A stretch of DNA of 64,000 nt, from positions 124,001-188,000 of the forward strand of contig NZ_CP111047.1 of NCBI RefSeq assembly GCF_026250525.1, in the 5' to 3' direction. Origin of the DNA: Chondrinema litorale. Lineage in GTDB: Bacteria > Bacteroidota > Bacteroidia > Cytophagales > Flammeovirgaceae. Positions 55,785 through 64,000 of this stretch are shown here, in pieces. Both the position numbers and the translations under genes were made by a program. Numbering within the stretch: the first letter of the stretch is position 1; each line of letters starts with the position of its first letter. The notes beneath the pieces were generated by a model. It was given only the letters and a program-made list of their open reading frames with translations. It searched no databases and was not told the DNA's origin.

Positions 55785-57137
55785 TCAAGCCAAAATATCC
55801 GTTTTAAGTTTGCCTGTGCTGTCTGAGAAGCTACTAGTTTCAATACCTAAAGTATTAAGCATACTTACAAAAAGGTTAGACATTGGTGTATGGTCGTCGA
55901 ATCTTTCATACTTGCCGTGTTGTACACCCATATTCTTTCCACCAGCTAAAATTAATGGATAGTTTACAGCATCGTGTGTAGTACTACAGGCACTTCCATA
56001 AAGTACAATTGTATTGTCTAGTAATGAACCGTATTCATCATGTGTATTTTTCATTTTATCTAGAAAATAGGCAAATTGCTTGGCAATCCATTGATCGTAA
56101 CTTCCCCATTCTTTCCAATGGTTTGCAGATTTATCGTGGCTAATAGTATGGTGTCCACGGTTTAAACCTAAGGCCAATTTAGGGAAGTTTTCGCCTAAGC
56201 CAAGGCCATCTTCTCGTGCAATCATATAGGTCATCACTCTTGTGAGATCAACCTGCATGGCAAGTACCATTAGATCAATTGTAGATCTAATATAACTTTC
56301 CGGATCAACAGAAGCATTTACATTAAAATTTAAATGATCGGCACTAAAATCCTTCATCGGAACATTTAACCATTTTTCATTTCTTTTAATTTGCTCTTCC
56401 ACAGAATTAAGGGAAGTCATGTATTCATCTAACTTTTGTTGGTCATTTTTGCCTAATCTTTTTTGTAGCCTTTTACTATCATCTAAAATCATGTCTACAA
56501 TTTTTTGATCTTGTTGCAGACTTTTCTGTCGTGCATTGGTAGTCGCTCCACCTCCCGGAGCAAAGTAACGTTCAAAAATTTGTCTCTGGCGGTGTTCAGA
56601 AGGAAGTGCTTTTCCTGTATGATCGAATGAAAGTGTAGATACACGAGATTTGTAACCCACACCGCCATCTGTTGAAAGTGCCAAATATGGAATTCTGGTA
56701 AACTTACTAAATTTTTGAGCCACCACTTGATCTAAAGAAATGCTATTCTGATATTCATTTCCTCTTAAATCTCCACCTGTTAACCAAGTATCACCAGCGA
56801 GATGGCCTAGCAAATTTCTACTTTTAGGATGGCTTAATCCACCAAAAATAGAAAGATCCTTTTTGTAAGGCACTAATGGAGAAAGAGTTTTAGTAAATCG
56901 AAAATCTCTACCAGCACCCATGGGGAACCAACTCCAATCTTTATAATCTGGATTGTTTGCCGGAGGTAGACCTACACCATTAGGGAAATACATAAAGCAA
57001 AGACGCTTAGGGATTTCTGAACTTGATTTGGCTCCTTCAAATGGGTTTCCCATTGCTTCCATATAAGGAAGCATGCAAGCAACACCAAGACCTTTCACAA
57101 ATGTTCTTCTATCTAATTTTAAAGATTTCTTCCCCAT
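55785..57137 (-). CDS. DUF1552 protein with Tat-type signal
   Basis: A 450-residue protein beginning KLDRRTFVKGLGVACMLPY, a twin-arginine signal (R10-R11). The rest matches DUF1552: FPNGVGLPP, LSIFGGLSHP, HLAGDTWLTGG, YGSACSTTHDAVNYPLILAGG and a DDHTPMSNLFVSML ending, related to the DUF1501/alkaline-phosphatase-like fold. Function unknown; the family nearly always follows a DUF1592-group cytochrome-like gene, as here (19-base overlap with the upstream gene). Likely periplasmic. Confidence 0.9.
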   Translation of the reverse strand: MGKKSLKLDRRTFVKGLGVACMLPYMEAMGNPFEGAKSSSEIPKRLCFMYFPNGVGLPPANNPDYKDWSWFPMGAGRDFRFTKTLSPLVPYKKDLSIFGGLSHPKSRNLLGHLAGDTWLTGGDLRGNEYQNSISLDQVVAQKFSKFTRIPYLALSTDGGVGYKSRVSTLSFDHTGKALPSEHRQRQIFERYFAPGGGATTNARQKSLQQDQKIVDMILDDSKRLQKRLGKNDQQKLDEYMTSLNSVEEQIKRNEKWLNVPMKDFSADHLNFNVNASVDPESYIRSTIDLMVLAMQVDLTRVMTYMIAREDGLGLGENFPKLALGLNRGHHTISHDKSANHWKEWGSYDQWIAKQFAYFLDKMKNTHDEYGSLLDNTIVLYGSACSTTHDAVNYPLILAGGKNMGVQHGKYERFDDHTPMSNLFVSMLNTLGIETSSFSDSTGKLKTDILA

Positions 57138-60100
57138 AATGTTTTTGATTTGAATTCTCCCTTAAATGATGGACTAGTTACTATGTTTTCGAATATTGAT
57201 TGAAACTGGTAATCATCTTCCCGAACTTTTCTCACAATCGATTCAATCTCTTCTTCATCTACAAATGTTACATCTCTACCCAATGCATAGGCATATAAAT
57301 ATTTCACCAATGAGCGAGTAAAATCTTCGCTTTTCATTTCTAAAATATATTTCTTTATCTCATCAATGCCATCTACTTCATGTCCATTTGGTAGTTCTGC
57401 TTTTGTATCGATCGGCTTTTCTTTTGCCATCGTCTCAAAGCGGCCAACTGCATTGTAGTTTTCAAATGCAATTCCATAAGGATCGATCTTTTTGTGGCAA
57501 TCCATACAAGATGGACTATTTCTATGAATAAAAAGCTGTTCTTTGAGTGTTAACTGCTCGAAGCCAGGTGTTTCCGGATCGAGTTCAGGTACATTTGGCG
57601 GCGGTGGTGGTGGTGGGCTTCCCAAAATTTTTGATCTTAACCAAACAGCACGCTTAATCGCATGTGCCTGTGTGCCATCTGAATGCCCACTTAAGAATGC
57701 TCCTTGCGATAATAAACCACCTCGATGCATCTCAGAAGTAATCGCAACTGGACGGAAATAGCTGCCTTTCACACCTTCAATTCCATAAAACTCAGCCAAA
57801 TTCTGGTTTAACATGGCAAAGTCTGATTCTATCAGGTTGAAAATACTCAGATTTTCTTTTAGTACATGATGGATGAAATGATTGGTTTCATTGGCCATAT
57901 CTTGTTTCACAAATCGAGTAAAATCTTCATATTCATTCACGTTCACACTCATGGCTTTATGGCGATCTATTCGAAGCCATTCTTCTGCAAAAGTTTCAAT
58001 CATTCTCCAAGATTTCTCATCTTGCAACATCCTATTTACTTGGTCTTTGAGCGTACTTGTTTCATGCAAATCACCATCTTCTGCTAATTCTATTAGTTCT
58101 TCATCGGGAGGTGAATTCCAAAGAAAATAAGATAGTCGAGATGCTAAAAAGAACTCTTTTTCATCTTCTGAGGCATCGCTTTCAGGTTCAGCCAAATAAA
58201 TAAAATTTGGTGAGCAAAGCACTGCTACAAGTACTTCTTTTACGCCATCTTCATATCGATCGTAATCACCTTTAATGTTATTCCAGAATTTCATATAAGG
58301 CTCTATGTCCTTATCAGCCATTGGCCTGCGATAGGCTTCTTCAATAAATTTTTTCAGTACTTGTTTGGTGTAAAGCTCTTTATTGTCTTTATCAGGTGAA
58401 GTGAAAAATATCTTTTCGTGGCTTTCTGGTGGCCAATTTGGATAGAATGGAGCCTCAAATTCTAGCGATTTAATTAATAATGGCGGGCCAGAATCTTGAT
58501 TGTCTTTTACCAGATAATCATTCCATAAACCGAGAATCATGATATTTGCCAGAATTTCTGTTTCTACTGTATCAATTACCGGAATAGGTAAATTTTCCAA
58601 TCTTCCTTTAAAAGTATAAGTATCAGGTTCACCTATTTTAGCAGTCACATTCTGGAAATTATCAAATGTCTTATAATCCATTCCATCGTCTGTTCGAGCA
58701 CCTGCAAAAGCCCTTATAACCGGCACATCATTATCATACTTAGCCCTACTTTGTTCTGCTTCAGATTTTAATTGAATTGAAATTGGATGGTCTTCTGGAA
58801 ATGGTGTAACTGTTACTTTGCTAAATCCAACAAAGAAATTGCCACCGATTTCTAAAGTATGCTCACCAGCTTTAAGAAATGCTAAAGTAACTTGCGTGAT
58901 TAGTTCTTTTGTGCTTTCCAGAGACTTATCAAAGTGTAATCGTTCTTGTATTTTGTGTTTATCTACCTTTAATGTCATAGATGGCATGCCATCGTCTGCC
59001 ACATAAGGATGCGCAAAATCTATTTGGTAATAGCCTTCTTTAGGCGCAATAAATTTATATTTTGCTATACTTTCTCCTGTTACTTCTTTAGGAATCAAGA
59101 AGTCATTTTTTAGCTGTAGGTTAGCTGTTTCTTTACAGTTTTTTGCTTCTAGATTGATTACTTCTCGAATACCTTTAACAGGTTTTTTATTTCTTAAAGC
59201 AATAAATCCTTCTTTTTGAGAATACCATTGATAACCTTTAGAAGCTTTTACTCTAAATTTAAAATCGCCATTCATTGGAAAATAATTGCGGAATAACAAT
59301 TTTAAATTAGGAGAAGGACCTTGCCAAGATTTTGGAGTTACTTCTTTATGTGGTAAAGCTGAGTAGAGCATTATTCCCTCATCTACCACCTCATAGCGAT
59401 CTGCATCAGAACCACGCATTCCAACACCAATATTCATTTTGATTTCTGTAAGATGAGCTTCTTCAAGACTGTCTAAACCAGTTTTTGGCTTTCCATCTTC
59501 ATCGAGTATTTCAACAGTAAAATCATCTGAATTAATTGGAGCACTTTGGTAACCACCAATCATTGCGGAAACTTTCCCTACACCAATTCCCTTTCCAAAA
59601 GTAATTCTGTAATGAGTAACTGTAGGTTTTTCAGGAGGAGCAATGGCTTTATCTAAAGCTTCTCTAGCAATTTGTTTGAAGTATTCTATATGCAGCGGAG
59701 AAACTTGTAAAACATTTCCATTATTACTAAAACCCATTTCAGATTTGCCATCTTCTGGTAATACATCTCCGAAGCGTATAGAGACATTTAATATTTTATT
59801 GAGTGAATTAGTGTATTGATTTCTGGTTAATCTTCTGATAACGCCTGTTTCTTCAGATTTTTTTACCTCAACAGCATAATGTATCGAAGCTGTAATCCAG
59901 TCGACTAAAACCGTTCTTTCTTCATCCTTTAATTGATCTTCTTCTTTAGGAGGCATTTCACCAGTATTGATCATATTTAGCATAGCTCGCCAAGTTTCAG
60001 CATCTTTACCATAAACCAAATCAGGATCGATGTTATCTAACCTGAGCCCTCCTTTTTGCTTCTCTTCGTTATGACAGCTAATGCAATAGGTTTTGGTAAT

Positions 60101-60757
60101 TGGCTCAATATCTTTTGCAAAATCGTAGGAGTTTAGAGTTTGGTCTACAAGACTTGCTTCCATGGCAACTATACCATCTAACTCATAGGGATCGTCTCCA
60201 AATAGCGATTTGAGTTCTGGTGGTAAACTTTCTGTGAGATAATTAGTGCCATGTGTTAGCGAACCTCCATAATGTCCTGTTAATCCTAAGATGAATACAT
60301 TTAAAAGTAAGGCTTTATGGTAATTGGTGAATTTAGATAGCGAAGATGCTTTAGTTTGCTGGCGTAACACTAAAAGCCAAATACTAAGAATAACTGTAAA
60401 AAGGCCAAACCATTTATGAATAACTAATGTCTGGCTACCATATCCACCAGAAACTGCTAGAAATTTTCCAGCGATAATAGTGGGTACAGCAGAGATTATT
60501 GCAAACCATAATAAGATGTTACAAGCAGGTTTTAATTGAAGAGATGGTCGAAGTAAATTTAAAAACTCCAATAGGAAAAGACCCAAAAGTACACCTATAG
60601 GAATGTGTACAAACAATGGGTGGAAACGACCAATAAAATCTACTGACCAGTGTGTTTCCCCGATTGGAATAGCTACAAGAAAAATTAATAATGCAGATAG
60701 CAAAGCTGCACCATATACAAGATTTTTTCCGGTGGTGAATTTTTCTATTTTATTCAA
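57119..60757 (-). CDS. DUF1592/DUF1588/DUF1585-group c-type cytochrome-like membrane protein
   Basis: A 1212-residue protein. N-terminal ~170 residues carry about five membrane helices of DUF2231 type (HPLFVHIPIGVLLGLFLLEF). A cytochrome-c-like segment has CISCH (C225-H229), then DUF1587 (RRLTRNQYTNSLNKIL), a carbohydrate-binding-like middle, DUF1595 (VLKKFIEEAYRRPM), DUF1592 (LASRLSYFLWNSPPDEEL), DUF1588 with CMDCH (C1084-H1088) and DUF1585 at the end (SLVKYLYAYALGRD). A Pro-rich PPPPPPP run is near 1045. Two haem-attachment motifs suggest a redox role in the envelope. The set is best known from Planctomycetes and Verrucomicrobia. Overlaps the DUF1552 gene. Confidence 0.9.
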   Translation of the reverse strand: MNKIEKFTTGKNLVYGAALLSALLIFLVAIPIGETHWSVDFIGRFHPLFVHIPIGVLLGLFLLEFLNLLRPSLQLKPACNILLWFAIISAVPTIIAGKFLAVSGGYGSQTLVIHKWFGLFTVILSIWLLVLRQQTKASSLSKFTNYHKALLLNVFILGLTGHYGGSLTHGTNYLTESLPPELKSLFGDDPYELDGIVAMEASLVDQTLNSYDFAKDIEPITKTYCISCHNEEKQKGGLRLDNIDPDLVYGKDAETWRAMLNMINTGEMPPKEEDQLKDEERTVLVDWITASIHYAVEVKKSEETGVIRRLTRNQYTNSLNKILNVSIRFGDVLPEDGKSEMGFSNNGNVLQVSPLHIEYFKQIAREALDKAIAPPEKPTVTHYRITFGKGIGVGKVSAMIGGYQSAPINSDDFTVEILDEDGKPKTGLDSLEEAHLTEIKMNIGVGMRGSDADRYEVVDEGIMLYSALPHKEVTPKSWQGPSPNLKLLFRNYFPMNGDFKFRVKASKGYQWYSQKEGFIALRNKKPVKGIREVINLEAKNCKETANLQLKNDFLIPKEVTGESIAKYKFIAPKEGYYQIDFAHPYVADDGMPSMTLKVDKHKIQERLHFDKSLESTKELITQVTLAFLKAGEHTLEIGGNFFVGFSKVTVTPFPEDHPISIQLKSEAEQSRAKYDNDVPVIRAFAGARTDDGMDYKTFDNFQNVTAKIGEPDTYTFKGRLENLPIPVIDTVETEILANIMILGLWNDYLVKDNQDSGPPLLIKSLEFEAPFYPNWPPESHEKIFFTSPDKDNKELYTKQVLKKFIEEAYRRPMADKDIEPYMKFWNNIKGDYDRYEDGVKEVLVAVLCSPNFIYLAEPESDASEDEKEFFLASRLSYFLWNSPPDEELIELAEDGDLHETSTLKDQVNRMLQDEKSWRMIETFAEEWLRIDRHKAMSVNVNEYEDFTRFVKQDMANETNHFIHHVLKENLSIFNLIESDFAMLNQNLAEFYGIEGVKGSYFRPVAITSEMHRGGLLSQGAFLSGHSDGTQAHAIKRAVWLRSKILGSPPPPPPPNVPELDPETPGFEQLTLKEQLFIHRNSPSCMDCHKKIDPYGIAFENYNAVGRFETMAKEKPIDTKAELPNGHEVDGIDEIKKYILEMKSEDFTRSLVKYLYAYALGRDVTFVDEEEIESIVRKVREDDYQFQSIFENIVTSPSFKGEFKSKTLWGRNL

Positions 60758-61488
60758 TTATTTGTACAATTTCTTCATATTAATACTTTAACCCTTTTGA
60801 CAATTTTGTAATTATTACATTAGCAACCTTGCCATTCCTTTAAGTTAAGAAAAATTCAAATTTTTATATGTATATACAGAGACAGATGTAGAAAAGCTAA
60901 CCCTGAATCTGGTTAAACCTATTTTAAAAAGCTATTAATTGATAAAATGAGGGGAAAAACACTCAGATTTATCATCTTCAAATGCTATTTATTGTTAATA
61001 AAAAAGTACTGTAAAGTATGATTAATACAAAAAATGCTATTTGTTAAGTAGCAAATGGAACTATAGGTTACCTTCTAAAAATACTTTTTGTATCGTTTTT
61101 GTGTTTAGGCTATTAACTTTTATGATCATTTTAACTTTTAATTATACTTTTCGAATATTACTTAAAACTTAACAATATGTAAATGATACTATATAAGTAT
61201 AATGCATTTGGTGTTTTTCGGTTTAAATATATAAGCTATTGCTTATTATAGAAGCATAGAAAAATCTTGCTTGAAATACGCTTAATTAGCTTAAAAGTTA
61301 TGATTGTAAGTAAATATGTTAATACTTAGGGCAAATAGAATCGTGTGTGCAGATATGAAAAAGTTGAAAAAGTATTTTAAAATAATTCCTTCACTAGGAT
61401 ACCTTAATTTAACAAATAGGGTATTTATAAACTCTATTATGTTGAGAAAACTGATGGTTTCACTGTTTATTAATCACTCTCAACAATA
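60758..61488. other. Long divergent intergenic region
   Basis: About 730 AT-rich bases between divergent genes. I find no open frame of note, no clear TAnnTTTG promoter and no strong hairpin. Confidence 0.5.
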
Positions 61489-62958
61489 ATGAACACGGCT
61501 ATCAATTTTTCTCACATCTTAGGAAAGCTTTCAATTATTGGTGTTCTTCCAGCAGAAGATAGAGCTGTGAGGAATAGCAAAAATATGATGGTTTATATGG
61601 GTATGCTAATGTCTTGCGGAGGTATACTTTGGGGTTCACTTTTATTATTTCTTGAACTATATAGACAATCTTATATCCCTTATGGTTATGTTGTCATTAC
61701 TTTCTTTAACTTACTTTATTTCAATTATTCAAAAAAGTTTGATTTTGCTAGAAATATACAAATATTTATAAGCTTAATGCTTCCTTTTGCCTTACAATGG
61801 ACATTGGGAGGTTATCTTTCATCAGGTATAGTAATGCTTTGGTCACTCATATCTTTGTTTGTAACAAGCGTTATTAAAAGAGGAGAAGGAGATTTTTGGT
61901 GGTTTATTATCTTTCTTGGATTATGCTTTTTATCGTACTTTATAGAGCCTTATTTAGCCTATTTACGACCAGAAACATTAAATCATAATGTTTCAACTTT
62001 GTTAGCCTTAATTAATATTTCTTGCATAACCATAATTATATTTTATCTGTCTAAAATGTTTTTAAAGAAGAATCAATTCTTGACGGATAGTAACGGTCAA
62101 TTAAGAAAGACACAGAAACAGCTATTTCAACAAAGTAAGATGTTAGAACAAAGCAATTTTGAATTGTTGAGATACCAGAGAAGAATAAATGAAAGTATTA
62201 ATGCAGCCCAAACTATACAGCAGGCATTTTTACCTGATCAGCTAACCTTGCAAAGCACTTTTGAAGAACATTTTATACTATATAAACCTAAGGACATTGT
62301 ATCTGGTGATTTTTATTGGATGCATAAGTTTGGTAAGAAGACCATTTTTATAGAAGCAGATTGTACTGGGCATGGTGTTCCAGGTGCTTTTATGACATTA
62401 ATCGGGAATGCAGTTTTCAATCAGATTGTGAAAATAGAACAGGAGTATGATCCTGCCTCGATCATGTACAAAGTAGATAGTTATTTAAAAAGTATTCTTC
62501 AACAAGAGCTAACTAACAACAGAGATGGAATGGATGTTTCTGTATTAGTTATTGATGAAAAAGAAGACGAATTAGATATTGTTTTTGGAGGTAGCTATCA
62601 ACGTATGGATTATTATTTGGATGGGCATCTGCATACTGTAAGAGGTTCTAGAAAAAGAATAGGCGGTATAGAAAACCCAAATAAGAAATTTGAATCCAGT
62701 CATTTAACTCTCCCTAAAGATGCTGTTATTTATTTGTATAGCGATGGATTAATTGACCAAAACGATCCAGAAGGTAAGAGGTACGGTTCAGAAAGATTTA
62801 GCAAAATATTAAGCTGTGTAGCCGATTTGCCCTTGAAACAGCAAAAAGTAATCATTTCAAACTCGCTTAAAAAGCATCAGCAAAATATGGAACAAAGAGA
62901 TGATATTACTATTATCGGGTTAAAGTACGCTAAATCAAGTGTATTAACAGCAAGCTAA
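61489..62958 (+). CDS. Membrane SpoIIE-family phosphatase
   Basis: A 489-residue protein with an N-terminal membrane region of about six helices (about 30-195), a coiled coil (about 200-240; LRKTQKQLFQQSKMLEQ) and a PP2C/SpoIIE domain: INAAQTIQQAFLP, SGDFYWM, DCTGHGVPGAFMT, RDGMDVS, YSDGLIDQND. It lacks PAS domains, unlike the two other SpoIIE proteins in the window. It converges with a hybrid two-component system; the two stop codons share bases (TAA at 62956-62958, opposing stop at 62955-62957). Confidence 0.9.
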   Translation: MNTAINFSHILGKLSIIGVLPAEDRAVRNSKNMMVYMGMLMSCGGILWGSLLLFLELYRQSYIPYGYVVITFFNLLYFNYSKKFDFARNIQIFISLMLPFALQWTLGGYLSSGIVMLWSLISLFVTSVIKRGEGDFWWFIIFLGLCFLSYFIEPYLAYLRPETLNHNVSTLLALINISCITIIIFYLSKMFLKKNQFLTDSNGQLRKTQKQLFQQSKMLEQSNFELLRYQRRINESINAAQTIQQAFLPDQLTLQSTFEEHFILYKPKDIVSGDFYWMHKFGKKTIFIEADCTGHGVPGAFMTLIGNAVFNQIVKIEQEYDPASIMYKVDSYLKSILQQELTNNRDGMDVSVLVIDEKEDELDIVFGGSYQRMDYYLDGHLHTVRGSRKRIGGIENPNKKFESSHLTLPKDAVIYLYSDGLIDQNDPEGKRYGSERFSKILSCVADLPLKQQKVIISNSLKKHQQNMEQRDDITIIGLKYAKSSVLTAS

Positions 62959-64000
62959 CTTTTTTCTTTAGCAAAAGTTGAGGGTGAAACACCATAATAG
63001 TCTTTAAAAGCTTTGGAAAAATAACTTTGGTTAGCAAACCCTGTTTCTAGTGAGATTTCTGTAAGGTTTCCATAGCCGTTTTTGATGAGTTTAGCTGCAT
63101 ATTTAAGTCTGTAAACTCGGATAAATTCTGTTGTAGATTTTCCTGTAAGTGCCTTTAATTTAACGTGCAGAAAAGTTCTACTTACTCCCAATTCTTTTAG
63201 TAATTTCTCGCCATTAAAGTCAGAATCTGATTTGTATCTATCTAGTATGTTATGCGCTTTTTCAATGAATTTGCTGTCTTGTATACTCAAACCTTTTAAG
63301 GTAGAATCATTAACTTTTGCAGATCTATAACTTTTCCATAATCTTTCTCGCTGCATCATGAGGTTTTTGATACAAGCTTCCAGTTCAACTTTGTCGAACG
63401 GTTTGGTTAAATATGCATCGGCTCCTGCTTCTAAACCCTCAATTCTATTTTCTAACATGGCTTTGGCTGTAAGTAAAATTATTGGAATATGACTGGTTAA
63501 AATATCAGATTTCAATTCATAACAGAGTGTATAACCATCTTTTATTGGCATCATTACATCACTTATAATTATATCCGGAACCAAAACCTTTGCTTTGTTT
63601 ATACCTTCATTTCCGTTTGAAGCGGTTTCAATTTTGTAATCATATTTTAAGCATGTTTTTAAATAATAGATAACATCTGCACTATCTTCTACTATTAAGA
63701 TTAAAGACATACTGTTATTTTGATTTACTTCTTGCTGAATTACTTCTTTTTCAGGTTTATTAGAAGTTCTAATTTCTTGGAGTACATCATTATCAAATTC
63801 TTCATTAATAATCTTGGCATGTTGAGTAATAGGTAGTTTTAATATTATTTCTGTGCCTCTACCAACTTTACTATTTGCTAAAATCTCTCCTTTAAGTAAC
63901 AGTACAAGCTCTTTTGTAACTGCGAGTCCTAAGCCAGAACCAAAATCAGAATTTTCACTATGTTTCGAAATGGAATTATTTGTCTGATAAAACCTGTCAA
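62955..64000 (-). CDS. Hybrid two-component system protein, C-terminal part (5' end outside window)
   Basis: The frame stays open upstream of the apparent start at 63710 to the window edge. Translating 64000-63711 on the minus strand gives SDFGSGLGLAVTKELVLLL and VGRGTEIILKLP, the end of a histidine-kinase ATPase. After a linker comes a receiver (ILIVEDSADV, phosphoacceptor in IIISDVMMP, LLTAKAM, LTKPF) and an AraC-type HTH (TEISLETGFANQSYFSKAFKDYYG). This is the hybrid two-component layout of Bacteroidota that senses glycans or other ligands and regulates nearby genes. Sensor part is outside the window. Confidence 0.93.
   Translation of the reverse strand, partial: DRFYQTNNSISKHSENSDFGSGLGLAVTKELVLLLKGEILANSKVGRGTEIILKLPITQHAKIINEEFDNDVLQEIRTSNKPEKEVIQQEVNQNNSMSLILIVEDSADVIYYLKTCLKYDYKIETASNGNEGINKAKVLVPDIIISDVMMPIKDGYTLCYELKSDILTSHIPIILLTAKAMLENRIEGLEAGADAYLTKPFDKVELEACIKNLMMQRERLWKSYRSAKVNDSTLKGLSIQDSKFIEKAHNILDRYKSDSDFNGEKLLKELGVSRTFLHVKLKALTGKSTTEFIRVYRLKYAAKLIKNGYGNLTEISLETGFANQSYFSKAFKDYYGVSPSTFAKEKS

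Noticed and set aside
63710..63711. Start of a separate receiver-AraC gene at 63710
   Set aside because: The same frame continues upstream into a histidine-kinase ATPase end, so this Met is internal.
1..64000. CRISPR arrays, tRNA or rRNA genes, prophage or conjugation genes
   Set aside because: I saw no regularly spaced repeats, no tRNA-like or rRNA sequence and no phage structural or transfer genes while reading; a dedicated search was not possible.

Overview
The window looks like chromosomal DNA of a free-living, probably marine or surface-associated member of the Bacteroidota, most likely order Cytophagales. The reasons are the low GC content, general lack of Shine-Dalgarno sequences, a clear TTTG/TAnnTTTG Bacteroidota-type promoter, a TonB-dependent receptor with a carboxypeptidase-regulatory-like domain, GH51/GH43/sulfatase/acetylesterase glycan genes, a hybrid two-component system ending in an AraC domain, and many PAS/SpoIIE/LytTR signalling proteins. 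Species assignment is inference; there is no rRNA or tRNA gene to anchor it.

Layout. 1-2.9 kb: end of an arabinan-degradation locus (partial GH51, then a tandem GH43 lipoprotein). 3.1-5.8 kb: bacteriophytochrome kinase plus a single-domain response regulator, translationally coupled. 5.8-6.4 kb: a possible 38-residue gene and a truncated Crp/Fnr remnant. 6.6-9.5 kb: a tight three-gene operon of a DUF4956 membrane protein, an HlyD-like adaptor and a TolC-like protein. 9.6-12.1 kb: an FMN-dependent alpha-hydroxyacid dehydrogenase, then a HipA-like kinase/DUF3037 pair. 12.1-17.85 kb: a TonB-dependent receptor, a LytS/LytR two-component system and two thioredoxin-fold proteins; LytTR-type direct repeats with 21-bp period lie in front of both the receptor and the redox pair, so I read this as one regulon. 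18.2-20.9 kb: orphan receiver, CheB methylesterase and small proteins. 21.0-26.6 kb: a small protein with a possibly beta-grasp-like outline upstream of a giant DUF5724/DUF4132-type protein. 26.7-29.2 kb: PilJ_N-PAS-PAS-SpoIIE sensor phosphatase.

29.5-36.2 kb: a frameshifted rhamnogalacturonan-acetylesterase-like gene, SDR, AraC regulator, metallo-beta-lactamase-fold hydrolase, bestrophin and a sulfatase lipoprotein. 37.2-43.0 kb: a complete RND efflux operon (adaptor, pump, outer-membrane channel). 43.2-45.5 kb: DUF2252 protein and an intact IS5-type insertion sequence. 45.9-49.8 kb: a small acidic protein overlapping a TPR histidine kinase, a secreted hypothetical protein and an HExxH lipoprotein. 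49.9-52.9 kb: promoter, cobalamin riboswitch and a class I ribonucleotide reductase (nrdB, nrdA). 53.3-55.8 kb: a second PilJ_N-PAS-PAS-SpoIIE protein, paralogous to the one at 26.7 kb. 55.8-60.8 kb: a Tat-type DUF1552 protein and a large cytochrome-like DUF1592-group protein. 61.5-64 kb: a third, membrane SpoIIE phosphatase, convergent with a hybrid two-component system that runs off the window edge.

The items I consider most worth follow-up are the riboswitch expression platform, which can fold into mutually exclusive helices involving the nrdB start codon; the LytTR operators; the DUF4956-adaptor-channel operon; and the small protein paired with the giant DUF4132 protein.
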